From contig CM069455.1 in NCBI GenBank assembly GCA_035610835.1, forward strand, positions 50,324,639-50,388,638: DNA of 64,000 nucleotides, in the 5' to 3' direction. A program made the translations under genes and the position numbers. The notes under the pieces are model-generated. The model searched no databases. It was not told where the DNA came from and saw only the letters and a program-made list of their open reading frames with translations. Source of the DNA: Ophiura sarsii. Its lineage: Eukaryota; Echinodermata; Ophiuroidea; Amphilepidida; Ophiuridae. Within the stretch, counting starts at the first letter, position 1. Every line of letters starts with the position of its first letter. Shown here one piece after another: positions 54,226 through 64,000 of this stretch.

Positions 54226-56955
54226 ATGCAACCTACTAAATTACTGCAGATTCTCCGGCGTGAACTCAATGCCTTTCTTCGCCTCTTCCCAGCGCATACA
54301 GCGGACAACGCCTTTAAGTATGCTACATCTACATTCTGCAAGACCCGCTACTGCAGTCACGTTCATTTCATTTCCAATTGTTTGAGACTGAAACTTATTC
54401 CCAAGGGATTTCAACTTCGTCACGATGGTCATTCGGTGATATATACATCGGCTATCAACACGGCAACACGGACATGCTCACGTAAGCTTATGCGTATCTC
54501 GTTAGAATCATTCCACAGAACTATAACGAAGCACAACGATGACCGCAACTGGCATAACAATCAACTCGACAATCTCTGCTACAAACGCGAACTATTGAAC
54601 ATACGTTCTTTCATTCATGAGCAGAACCAAAGATATTATGATTGTTTGAAGAATTTGAAACTATCTAAAATTTCAAAATTGAAGGACACTCAGATGAAGC
54701 CAAAGCGGACGCCAAGATCAACGGAAAAGCAAGTAGTTACAATACCTGAGGACTTAACTATCTCTGAGTCTGAACGCTGCGTTCTAGCAAAGGGATTAAA
54801 GTTCATCCCTACTAGCAAACATATTGATGAATTTCAAGTTCGCTATGATGCTCAGCAGTTCTACAGAAGACTTTGACTGAAGGCTTACTACTCTCTACAA
54901 GATGACGATGGCGATGATCCCAATGCCACCGTTCAACCTCCCGAGTTGAGTTACCTACAACAGTTGGATAAAAAGAAATCTAACTTTACACCTGGCGATG
55001 GTCAACTACCTATCCTTGACTACTACATTGAGAAATGTGAACGCGAAATCAACAAATTGAAATTCAAACAACCTCATCATCAACGGAACATCTCAGTTGA
55101 AGAACGTAATGCTTTGAAATCTCTACGCAACAACCCGGATATAGTAATCAAGCCTGCTGACAAAGGTGGTGCCATAGTAGTGTGGCGCAAGGACATGTAC
55201 ATTTCGGAGGCAGAACGACAGTTATCTGATGAATCGACCTATGAACATCTGGAACACGACATCACAGAAGAGCACCAGAAACTCATTAAGGACACTATCA
55301 ACGGAATGGTTGACTCTGGTGAACTTCCCGGAGTAGCTGAACATTTGATCAACCCGATGCCTAGAACTAGTAAGTTCTATCTACTACCTAAGATACATAA
55401 GACCGGAAACCCGGGTAGACCCATCGTATCTGCTTGCAATTGCCCAACTGAGCGCATCGCTCAATATCTCGACGAGATATTGAGGCCGATAGTGGAAGCT
55501 TTACCTACATATGTTCAAGACTCGCCTCACGCACTTCGTATTCTTCAAGGGGTGAATCTGCCTGACAATAACCCAATTCTCTTCACTATGGATGTGAAAT
55601 CTCTGTACACATCCATCCCACATAATGAAGGTCTACGAGCTTTGCGTGTTTTTCTTGACCAACGATCTCGGCAATACCCGACTACTGACACATTATGCCG
55701 TCTTGCTGAGCTGGTACTCACACTTAATTGCTTTGAGTTCAACGATGAGTTTTACTTACAACTACGAGGTGTCAAAATGGGTTCTAGACTAGGTCCTGTA
55801 TATGCGTGTATCTTTGTCGGCTACATTGAACAACAATTCCTGAATCTCTATCCTGGTACCAAGCCTCTCGTCTTCCTTCGATACATCGATGACATTTTTG
55901 GCATCTCGACTGGCAACGAACACGATTTGCTGCAGTTCATGAACTTTGTCAACGACTTTCATCCTGCTTTGGAATTCACTTGGGAGATCTCAGCAACATC
56001 CGTGGTATTTCTGGACATTACTATTAGCTTACACAATGGGTCTTTGTCGACATCTGTACACTACAAAACTACAGACTCTCATTCTTACTTGACATACTCT
56101 TCTTCTCATCCGAAGACGTGTAAGAATGCCATCCCCTTCTCTCAGATGCTTCGTCTCAGACGCCTTTGCAGCAGTGATGTCGACTTTAATAAACAGGCAG
56201 CACTGATGGCTACCTTCTTCTCCGACAGAGAGTATCCACATCATGCCGTCTCAACCGCCCTCCAACGATGCCAGACTATCACCAGGGGGGAAAGTCTTGA
56301 ACCCAAACAACCTGCAAGCCAATCCAACAGACCAGTGATTGTACTCACATACCATCCGCGTACTATACCTGTTGCTGACATCATTACCCGCAACTGGAAG
56401 ATACTTCAAGAACACCAATCGACTAAGGATATCTTCGATGATACACCAATGGCCTCCTACCGTCGGGACAAGAACATCAAGGACACTCTAGTTCATTCAT
56501 CGTTGGCCTCAACCCGTGATTCGTCAGTTGGGACTACTCCATGTAACCGTCGACGATGCAACACTTGTAACCACGCGTTACTCACAAGTTCAGTAACTGG
56601 CCCTTCTGGCACTTACAACATCAACAGTAACTTTACGTGCACGTCAACGCATGTGATATATGCCATAGGATGCAAGCGTCACCCACATATTCTGTACATC
56701 GGAGAGACTGAACGCCGACTAGCTGATAGGTTTACTGAACATCGTCGTGATATCTTGATTCGTGATACATCGAAGCCCGTGCCATTGCACTTCGTCACGG
56801 ATAACCACAACATTTCCGACGTTTTTGTAACCGCCTTGACCCATGTTCACAACAAACATGAACGCAAGACTACTGAACAACGGATTATCTTCAAGTTAGG
56901 CACCCTCCAACCCTTTGGCATGAACATTCAATTTGATGTCTTTAATCTTCATTGA
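54226..56955 (+). pseudogene. PLE reverse transcriptase-endonuclease, broken by one nonsense codon
   Basis: Collinear with the intact ORF of copy 2, but codon 217 is TGA (54874-54876) where copy 2 has CGA: a C-to-T change at a CpG. The frame is otherwise open to the TGA at 56953. A second difference changes Tyr to His in the DSPHALRIL region (near 55526). The RT (MDVKSLYTSIP, FLRYIDDIFG) and GIY-YIG (LYIGETERRLADRFTEH) parts lie after the stop. They would be made only by internal initiation or read-through, neither of which is shown. Probably inactive, very recently. Confidence 0.88.
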
Positions 56956-57004
56956 TTAACTAGCCCCCCCCCCCCCCTCCCCCCACTTTCTTCTGCAGCT
57001 CTCT

Positions 57005-57232
57005 GATGTGACTTGGTAAGCCGCGTTGCCCAGCCCGCATTTGCCGCGTTTTCGTTTTCCTTATACACGCCCGCGTTCTTGTCCGCTTTTGCCGCGTTTT
57101 AGTTTTTATACGCGCGCACGCACTCGCCCAAAATTGCACCCGCGTTCTTCTGTTTATTTAGCTTCGCCAAGTCACATCGCTAATTTCTACCTTGATAAAG
57201 GCCTATGGCCGAAATATCGGAATTTTAATAAA
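57005..57232 (+). ncRNA. Structured 3' UTR with hammerhead-like motif, copy 1
   Basis: Same sequence and structure as in the leading copy, with the motif at 57189-57220. An AATAAA signal follows at about 57227. Confidence 0.5.
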
Positions 57233-57352
57233 ATCATGAGGTTTGAACCATATTACGTATTCTCTGGACATTATTATCTATTTTAATCGAACCTACGCAG
57301 CTCCTATGTTTATATATGATCAACTTTTACTTCGCTGCATCATCGCATTATT

Positions 57353-60082
57353 ATGCAACCTACTAAATTACTGCAGATTCTCCGGCGTGAACTCAATGCC
57401 TTTCTTCGCCTCTTCCCAGCGCATACAGCGGACAACGCCTTTAAGTATGCTACATCTACATTCTGCAAGACCCGCTACTGCAGTCACGTTCATTTCATTT
57501 CCAATTGTTTGAGACTGAAACTTATTCCCAAGGGATTTCAACTTCGTCACGATGGTCATTCGGTGATATATACATCGGCTATCAACACGGCAACACGGAC
57601 ATGCTCACGTAAGCTTATGCGTATCTCGTTAGAATCATTCCACAGAACTATAACGAAGCACAACGATGACCGCAACTGGCATAACAATCAACTCGACAAT
57701 CTCTGCTACAAACGCGAACTATTGAACATACGTTCTTTCATTCATGAGCAGAACCAAAGATATTATGATTGTTTGAAGAATTTGAAACTATCTAAAATTT
57801 CAAAATTGAAGGACACTCAGATGAAGCCAAAGCGGACGCCAAGATCAACGGAAAAGCAAGTAGTTACAATACCTGAGGACTTAACTATCTCTGAGTCTGA
57901 ACGCTGCGTTCTAGCAAAGGGATTAAAGTTCATCCCTACTAGCAAACATATTGATGAATTTCAAGTTCGCTATGATGCTCAGCAGTTCTACAGAAGACTT
58001 CGACTGAAGGCTTACTACTCTCTACAAGATGACGATGGCGATGATCCCAATGCCACCGTTCAACCTCCCGAGTTGAGTTACCTACAACAGTTGGATAAAA
58101 AGAAATCTAACTTTACACCTGGCGATGGTCAACTACCTATCCTTGACTACTACATTGAGAAATGTGAACGCGAAATCAACAAATTGAAATTCAAACAACC
58201 TCATCATCAACGGAACATCTCAGTTGAAGAACGTAATGCTTTGAAATCTCTACGCAACAACCCGGATATAGTAATCAAGCCTGCTGACAAAGGTGGTGCC
58301 ATAGTAGTGTGGCGCAAGGACATGTACATTTCGGAGGCAGAACGACAGTTATCTGATGAATCGACCTATGAACATCTGGAACACGACATCACAGAAGAGC
58401 ACCAGAAACTCATTAAGGACACTATCAACGGAATGGTTGACTCTGGTGAACTTCCCGGAGTAGCTGAACATTTGATCAACCCGATGCCTAGAACTAGTAA
58501 GTTCTATCTACTACCTAAGATACATAAGACCGGAAACCCGGGTAGACCCATCGTATCTGCTTGCAATTGCCCAACTGAGCGCATCGCTCAATATCTCGAC
58601 GAGATATTGAGGCCGATAGTGGAAGCTTTACCTACATATGTTCAAGACTCGCCTTACGCACTTCGTATTCTTCAAGGGGTGAATCTGCCTGACAATAACC
58701 CAATTCTCTTCACTATGGATGTGAAATCTCTGTACACATCCATCCCACATAATGAAGGTCTACGAGCTTTGCGTGTTTTTCTTGACCAACGATCTCGGCA
58801 ATACCCGACTACTGACACATTATGCCGTCTTGCTGAGCTGGTACTCACACTTAATTGCTTTGAGTTCAACGATGAGTTTTACTTACAACTACGAGGTGTC
58901 AAAATGGGTTCTAGACTAGGTCCTGTATATGCGTGTATCTTTGTCGGCTACATTGAACAACAATTCCTGAATCTCTATCCTGGTACCAAGCCTCTCGTCT
59001 TCCTTCGATACATCGATGACATTTTTGGCATCTCGACTGGCAACGAACACGATTTGCTGCAGTTCATGAACTTTGTCAATGACTTTCATCCTGCTTTGGA
59101 ATTCACTTGGGAGATCTCAGCAACATCCGTGGTATTTCTGGACATTACTATTAGCTTACACAATGGGTCTTTGTCGACATCTGTACACTACAAAACTACA
59201 GACTCTCATTCTTACTTGACATACTCTTCTTCTCATCCGAAGACGTGTAAGAATGCCATCCCCTTCTCTCAGATGCTTCGTCTCAGACGCCTTTGCAGCA
59301 GTGATGTCGACTTTAATAAACAGGCAGCACTGATGGCTACCTTCTTCTCCGACAGAGAGTATCCACATCATGCCGTCTCAACCGCCCTCCAACGATGCCA
59401 GACTATCACCAGGGGGGAAAGTCTTGAACCCAAACAACCTGCAAGCCAATCCAACAGACCAGTGATTGTACTCACATACCATCCGCGTACTATACCTGTT
59501 GCTGACATCATTACCCGCAACTGGAAGATACTTCAAGAACACCAATCGACTAAGGATATCTTCGATGATACACCAATGGCCTCCTACCGTCGGGACAAGA
59601 ACATCAAGGACACTCTAGTTCATTCATCGTTGGCCTCAACCCGTGATTCGTCAGTTGGGACTACTCCATGTAACCGTCGACGATGCAACACTTGTAACCA
59701 CGCGTTACTCACAAGTTCAGTAACTGGCCCTTCTGGCACTTACAACATCAACAGTAACTTTACGTGCACGTCAACGCATGTGATATATGCCATAGGATGC
59801 AAGCGTCACCCACATATTCTGTACATCGGAGAGACTGAACGCCGACTAGCTGATAGGTTTACTGAACATCGTCGTGATATCTTGATTCGTGATACATCGA
59901 AGCCCGTGCCATTGCACTTCGTCACGGATAATCACAACATTTCCGACGTTTTTGTAACCGCCTTGACCCATGTTCACAACAAACATGAACGCAAGACTAC
60001 TGAACAACGGATTATCTTCAAGTTAGGCACCCTCCAACCCTTTGGCATGAACATTCAATTTGATGTCTTTAATCTTCATTGA
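57353..60082 (+). CDS. Penelope-like reverse transcriptase with GIY-YIG endonuclease, intact
   Basis: 909 residues, ATG 75 bases inside the element. It copies the element's RNA into DNA at a nick made by its own endonuclease (family knowledge). The N-terminal ~215 residues are basic with no named domain. KPADKGG at 309-315 is the PLE-typical DKG motif. RT motifs: LLPKIHK near 386, Asp456 in MDVKSLYTSIP (motif A), GVKMGSRLGP 515-524, and YIDD 553-556 with Asp555 and Asp556 catalytic. A possible zinc knuckle, CNRRRCNTCNH, spans 773-783. GIY-YIG domain: VIY 810-812, YIG 824-826, Arg831 and Arg835, then KTTEQRIIFKLGTLQPFGMN near the C-terminus containing the probable catalytic Glu. All key residues are present, so it is potentially active. 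The linker Cys motif and C-terminal endonuclease fit endonuclease-bearing animal PLEs; clade not resolved. Confidence 0.93.
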   Translation: MQPTKLLQILRRELNAFLRLFPAHTADNAFKYATSTFCKTRYCSHVHFISNCLRLKLIPKGFQLRHDGHSVIYTSAINTATRTCSRKLMRISLESFHRTITKHNDDRNWHNNQLDNLCYKRELLNIRSFIHEQNQRYYDCLKNLKLSKISKLKDTQMKPKRTPRSTEKQVVTIPEDLTISESERCVLAKGLKFIPTSKHIDEFQVRYDAQQFYRRLRLKAYYSLQDDDGDDPNATVQPPELSYLQQLDKKKSNFTPGDGQLPILDYYIEKCEREINKLKFKQPHHQRNISVEERNALKSLRNNPDIVIKPADKGGAIVVWRKDMYISEAERQLSDESTYEHLEHDITEEHQKLIKDTINGMVDSGELPGVAEHLINPMPRTSKFYLLPKIHKTGNPGRPIVSACNCPTERIAQYLDEILRPIVEALPTYVQDSPYALRILQGVNLPDNNPILFTMDVKSLYTSIPHNEGLRALRVFLDQRSRQYPTTDTLCRLAELVLTLNCFEFNDEFYLQLRGVKMGSRLGPVYACIFVGYIEQQFLNLYPGTKPLVFLRYIDDIFGISTGNEHDLLQFMNFVNDFHPALEFTWEISATSVVFLDITISLHNGSLSTSVHYKTTDSHSYLTYSSSHPKTCKNAIPFSQMLRLRRLCSSDVDFNKQAALMATFFSDREYPHHAVSTALQRCQTITRGESLEPKQPASQSNRPVIVLTYHPRTIPVADIITRNWKILQEHQSTKDIFDDTPMASYRRDKNIKDTLVHSSLASTRDSSVGTTPCNRRRCNTCNHALLTSSVTGPSGTYNINSNFTCTSTHVIYAIGCKRHPHILYIGETERRLADRFTEHRRDILIRDTSKPVPLHFVTDNHNISDVFVTALTHVHNKHERKTTEQRIIFKLGTLQPFGMNIQFDVFNLH

Positions 60083-60132
60083 TTAACTAGCCCCCCCCCC
60101 CCCCCTCCCCCCACTTTCTTCTGCAGCTCTCT

Positions 60133-60360
60133 GATGTGACTTGGTAAGCCGCGTTGCCCAGCCCGCATTTGCCGCGTTTTCGTTTTCCTTATACACGCCC
60201 GCGTTCTTGTCCGCTTTTGCCGCGTTTTAGTTTTTATACGCGCGCACGCACTCGCCCAAAATTGCACCCGCGTTCTTCTGTTTATTTAGCTTCGCCAAGT
60301 CACATCGCTAATTTCTACCTTGATAAAGGCCTATGGCCGAAATATCGGAATTTTAATAAA
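60133..60360 (+). ncRNA. Structured 3' UTR with hammerhead-like motif, copy 2
   Basis: Same sequence and structure, with the motif at 60317-60348. All three copies keep the U3/A8 core, so the variant was present in the source element. Confidence 0.5.
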
Positions 60361-60432
60361 ATCATGAGGTTTGAACCATATTACGTATTCTCTGGACATT
60401 ATTATGTACATATAAGATACATCCTTTTGCCT

Positions 60433-60652
60433 ACGGTGGGAGGGGGCACTTATGTACAAATGTTTAAAGCATTGTCGTGAATGCACTCTCATAAACCACA
60501 TATATCGGGGGTCTTCATCAAGTTTAGTGGGTCTTTGATCCGAGAACCCTTCTTATTTTGAGCCCGGAAAAAAACCACCACACAATCTGAATCCTTGATG
60601 CACATATGTTAACAACTTAGATACCTGAATGATCTCCTGGGGTCGGTGCTAT
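60433..60652. other. No gene seen
   Basis: Short spacer without recognised repeats. Confidence 0.35.
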
Positions 60653-60879
60653 TGGTCATTAATCAGTTCCAAATTGGCGAGAAATATTCGGGTTTTATCT
60701 ATCCGCGCACAAAAGTATTCCAAGCATTTAAGCGCGATTTTGTCATACGCAAAAGTTACACATACAGTGACACTGCGACATTGCGCGCCATATTGCGCTT
60801 TGCCGGCGTTTTGCGCGTGACACCCTTCTGAATTCATTCGCTGTTGTAAACAGGTTTCGCCAATTTGGAACTGAGTGAA
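60653..60879. mobile_element. MITE family C, copy 5
   Basis: Left AATCAGTTCCAAATTGGCGA, right CGCCAATTTGGAACTGAG. The outermost TATAGTTTG bases are lost at both ends. Confidence 0.78.
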
Positions 60880-60923
60880 TGGAACTGAGTGAACAAGTTC
60901 AAAGCACTGATTCTGCACTAGCA

Positions 60924-61143
60924 TTAAACCCCTGAGAACTACCTGCTGATTGGTAAGAAAGATAGATACATTATCTGTTGCATCAATCAGAGACAATGTT
61001 AGAATAATTGTATCCTTGGTACAAATTTGAGGAAAATATTTTAGAAGCAGTCTTTTAATTGGTTATTCAAATGAGTATATCTTGAAATTAACCAATCATA
61101 TATGTGTTTTTTTAAATAGGCAGGTATAGCGCTCTGAGGGTTA
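60924..61143. mobile_element. MITE family D, copy 3 (best preserved)
   Basis: TTAAACCCCTGAGAACTACC at the left and GCTCTGAGGGTTAA at the right. Imperfect TIR bounded by TTAA. Reference for the interrupted copy at 10272. Confidence 0.75.
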
Positions 61144-61579
61144 ATTTTCAATAGTTTAATATCTATCTATGCAACAAGAAAGGTTATCAAAAGATGGAGG
61201 CAAAAGCCTAGAAGCATAAGGTCTAGTGCTAGAAGAGATAGAATTACATATGGAATTTGATACCGCTGGGGTAATTTCTTTGTCTATTATCATGATAAAT
61301 ACTGCTTATGACTTTATGGCCCTTGGTTTTTTACCGGACATGTAAAATGATCTTATGTGAAAATAAATATATTTGGATAAAGATTAAATTTGTCATTTTT
61401 TACAAACCCAAATACTTCAGCGAAAATGAAAACTTGACAAAGAGTTTAAAAATATAAAGACACTTAGCAATCTACTAAAATGTGAAATAAAATTGATTAA
61501 AATTGGCAGTGTGTCAATGGAAATTTACACTTTTAAAATTATGTTTATGAAGCACTTACAGCAACAGAGAGTACAAAAT
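61144..61579. other. No gene seen
   Basis: AT-rich, non-coding. Confidence 0.35.
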
Positions 61580-61636
61580 GGGCGGCTATTCCAGTTGAAA
61601 TTTGTACACCCCTTGGAAGACATGACATGACCTTAA

Positions 61637-61879
61637 CACTTTCCATGCGGCTATTATTTTTACCATACACAAAACAGATTTTTCAGAAACCTTTCACAAT
61701 TTTCAAAGTCTTTCTCAAGGATTACTGACCCAATACTAGGCATGTTTGTACTTATGTCAATACAATTCGCATGGTGATTCCAAATACGGTAATGAAATTA
61801 AATAATTTTGACTATTTTTAAACATTTTTTGAAATTTTTGGAATGTCGTCTGCAGCTGCGCCCTGCCGCGTGGAAAGTG
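61637..61879 (+). mobile_element. TTAA MITE family A, copy 8
   Basis: TTAA 61633-61636, then CACTTTCCATGCGGC; right end CTGCCGCGTGGAAAGTG, then TTAA 61880-61883, which it shares with element J. Confidence 0.88.
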
Positions 61880-61883
61880 TTAA

Positions 61884-62257
61884 AGGAGGTGTCCTGCAAG
61901 CACAACATTGTGCATTATATGTTAGAAAAATAATTATTGAGCCCAAATCGCGTAGTCATATAGAACAAGAACATCATACTTATGACAACAAAAAAACGAA
62001 TTAAAACTGCCATCTCTCAACATGCAATTTTTAAAATTCATGGCAATTGAAAGTCCTGGTGTCGATGACGTCATGTTTATTGGTGCTCAAATTTGCCCAA
62101 GTGCATTGTATAAAAATGACGTCATTGACATCGGGACATTGGATTGCTGCAAATTTCATAAGTTATGACATTTTGTTCTATATAACTACGCGATTTGGGC
62201 TCGATCATTATTTTTCTAATATATAATGCACACTGTTGTGCTTGTGGGATACCTCCT
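61884..62257. mobile_element. TTAA foldback element J
   Basis: AGGAGGTGTCCTGCAAGCAC and GTGCTTGTGGGATACCTCCT are imperfect TIRs bounded by TTAA (61880-61883, 62258-62261). The long arms contain CAAATCGCGTAGT and ACTACGCGATTTG. TGACGTCA occurs at 62066-62073 and 62117-62124. Confidence 0.85.
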
Positions 62258-62307
62258 TTAATCTTCCACACACATGTAGTGTAAATTTCAAATGAAGTTG
62301 CCCATGC

Positions 62308-62396
62308 AGGTAATCCTATTTGAAATTTACCCTCCCTGTGGGGAAGATTGACATAATGTCTTCCATAAGGGGTGTGTGGACTTCAAGTGGAATAGC
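62308..62396. mobile_element. MITE family B, further copy
   Basis: AATCCTATTTGAAATTTACC at the left, GACTTCAAGTGGAATAGCCC at the right; centre GGGGAAGATTGACATAATGT lacks the TTAA. Confidence 0.75.
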
Positions 62397-62980
62397 CCAA
62401 CATGGTCACTAAACAACAGAGTAAAGAAACAACTCAACATTTGGATCTTTTCATCTGGCTGGCTATGAATAACTCAATTTGGCTTCCTCTGGACAGTGAC
62501 ATAACTTAATAGGCGCAGCTTTTACGCACGCGTATGTATCTTCCGTCTTTCAACGCTCATGTGTATACGCTAGCCCCTCGAGTAGGCACGCGCATTATAT
62601 GCTGCAATTGATAGAATACGCAGTTACGTCACTGTTTCGTGATGGCCAAAAACAAAAAGCTAAAAATCACAGTTTCATAGAAAAATGAGGGTGCCTCAAT
62701 ACCAAATGACTGGATGTATCTTAAATGATATCTAATCAAAAGAAATTAAAAGTTAATTAGTTGGTGAGTGGGAAAATACTAACTATCTAATATCTCTAGG
62801 TTGGAGGTTGAATAATGAATATTCAAATTCTTTCAAATCACTTTGATTTCAAAATGTTGTAATTTTATGATACATTAAAATGTAAAATGTAAAAACGTGA
62901 CAACCGGCTTTGATAGTGAGTGATCCATGTTCATGCTCAAGGTTAAGTGACAAATGTAATTTGTGATTCGTCTGCTTCCT
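62397..62980. other. No gene seen
   Basis: Non-coding; no repeats recognised. Confidence 0.35.
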
Positions 62981-63482
62981 GTTGGCCCTTCAGCATGTAT
63001 AAAGTCATACTTCTTATGTATAACCTTAAGCCAGTTTGCTCTACACATGTTCAAGGGCCAAAAATGGATCTATCAAAACCTTGTAAGTGATCTCGCCCCT
63101 GAACGTGTATAAAGCAACACTTCCCATGCATAACTGTTTGGCAGTTTCACTTTATACATGGTGATGGTCCAGAAAAACATAACCGAGTTCTTGAAACATA
63201 AATCGGGTTACAGAAGTTCCCAAGTGGGTGGAGTGAGTAATATTCTGCAATAGGAGTTGAATATCGTCGCTATTCTTCCAAAACCTTGTATGTTTTTCCG
63301 GCCCTTCAGCATGTATAAAGTAAACTGCCAACGGTTATGCATAGGAAGAGTTGCTTTATACATGTTCAGGGACAAGAGAACTTACAAGGTTTTAATAGAT
63401 GTGATTTTGTCACTTAAAAATGTTTAGAGCAGACCGCCTAAAGGTCATAGGAAGTATTACTTTATACATGCTGAAGGGATGG
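62981..63482. mobile_element. Foldback element with repeated TGTATAAAG motifs
   Basis: CCCTTCAGCATGTATAAAGT (62986) is inverted at the right as ACTTTATACATGCTGAAGGG. Within each arm, further inverted pairs (CTGAACGTGTATAAAGCAAC and GTTGCTTTATACATGTTCAG) make a multi-arm structure. An extra inverted pair (ATCGTCGCTATTCTTCC near 63265 and its complement near 63504) flanks part of it. Confidence 0.7.
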
Positions 63483-63934
63483 ATTGAGATACAAGGTTTT
63501 GAAAGAATAGCGACGATATGGTATTGCTGTATGTAGAACTTGAATCAGAACTTGAACTGCTTTGTACCACAGGCCAAGCACTAACAGACTTTGACCGTAG
63601 TCACAGTGTGATCTGGGGGTATTTGGCTTTTTGTTGTTAATCGTTGTGCATTTCATTTAAACATTTTCACGCAACGTTTTGACGCACATACGGGCGCCCT
63701 CGATGCATCTCTTTTTGATGGCACGCATCTGTTAAGTTGCTGAATATTTGCAATTCGGCGCGTAGCCCCACCCAAACGCAAAACGCATGGCACAATGCAA
63801 CACAGGTTTTTACAAATTAGTTTGGAATATTACAATTAACAAATCACGTCGATTGGGGATTTAAGGGGCTGGTGCAACTTCTAGAGTTTAGTATTCTTTG
63901 CTTTTTACCCACCAGTGACTTTATTTGGTGTTTT
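63483..63934. other. No gene seen
   Basis: A 64-codon reverse-strand ORF is not supported by motifs. Confidence 0.35.
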
Positions 63935-64000
63935 CTCTCTAAATGTAAAACGAGTGCAAAGAATGGAAATTGACTCGAAAAGGAGTGAAGGGAGTGAAAT
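63935..64000. mobile_element. Foldback family S, copy 3, cut by window end
   Basis: CTCTCTAAATGTAAAACGAG and GACTCGAAAAGGAGTGAA match one end of the copies at 47428 and 48541 (the latter in inverted orientation). Confidence 0.75.

Larger units (their letters stand above)
54151..57277 (+). mobile_element. Penelope-like element, full copy 1
   Basis: 3127 bp, begins CTATTTTAATCGAACC and ends GGACATTATTAT, abutting copy 2 without spacer. A short 5' UTR of ~75 bases, one long frame (broken by a stop) and a ~320-base 3' UTR with C tract, 12-bp inverted repeat, hammerhead-like motif and AATAAA signal. Nearly identical to copy 2. Confidence 0.9.
57278..60405 (+). mobile_element. Penelope-like element, full copy 2 (intact)
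   Basis: 3128 bp with an uninterrupted ORF. Its 3' end GGACATTATTAT abuts the target duplication GTACATATA at 60406-60414, which fixes the true 3' terminus of the element and hence the copy boundaries. Confidence 0.92.
53483..60432. mobile_element. MITE family H, copy 2, split by the PLE array
   Basis: The left part (53483-53709) and right part (60406-60432) align with the intact copy at 6647-6898 when the PLE array is removed. GTACATATA is present on both sides of the PLE, but only one equivalent is present in the intact copy (as GCACATATA in reverse orientation). Confidence 0.85.
61580..62307. mobile_element. MITE family B copy split at its central TTAA by A and J
   Basis: Left half GGGCGGCTATTCCAGTTGAA to GACATGACC; right half TCTTCCACACACATG to CAAATGAAGTTGCCC. 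Joined through one TTAA these restore the family B centre. Confidence 0.82.

Overview
This window looks like intergenic and intronic DNA from a large, AT-rich animal genome. No bacterial gene organisation is present. The supporting signs are spliced-exon signatures, tRNA-derived SINEs, short non-autonomous Helitrons, many foldback MITEs and a Penelope-like retroelement (PLE). The SINE type and MITE load suggest a marine invertebrate, perhaps an echinoderm or hemichordate. That taxonomic guess is an inference and not demonstrated.

Host coding content is very small. A frame open from the left edge ends at base 191 (unrecognised C-terminus). Two candidate internal exons with good splice sites lie on the + strand at 13286-13363 and 48423-48490. 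Their intron phases are compatible, so much of the window may be introns of one gene. No rRNA, CRISPR array or functional tRNA was found.

Layout: 0-5 kb holds dispersed repeats and MITEs. 5.4-7.5 kb is a nested stack (a ~100-bp MITE holding a LINE fragment, a TTAA MITE with its own insert, and another MITE) followed by a 211-bp tandem repeat. 10.2-11.5 kb is another nest. 14-20 kb has foldbacks, a ~195-bp tandem repeat, a TTAA MITE and an element with an 8-bp target duplication. 24.1-25.2 kb is a Helitron-like element with ~130-bp repeats carrying nuclear-receptor-type DR1 motifs. 25.8-39 kb contains two copies of a ~630-bp foldback, pairs of TTAA elements, a 20-bp tandem repeat and a 38-copy, 24-bp minisatellite. 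40.4-42.5 kb is a palindromic transposon split cleanly by a 1372-bp Helitron. 43-53 kb has further MITEs, SINEs and the second exon. 53.5-60.4 kb is a MITE split by a PLE array. 60.6-64 kb is more nested MITEs.

The best-supported active system is the PLE array: a 5'-truncated leader plus two almost identical full-length copies, bounded by a 9-bp target-site duplication. The downstream copy has an intact 909-codon RT plus GIY-YIG endonuclease frame. The upstream copy has one in-frame stop. Each copy carries a hammerhead-like RNA motif near its 3' end. Throughout the window, related copies of interrupted repeats show what several insertion sites looked like before insertion.
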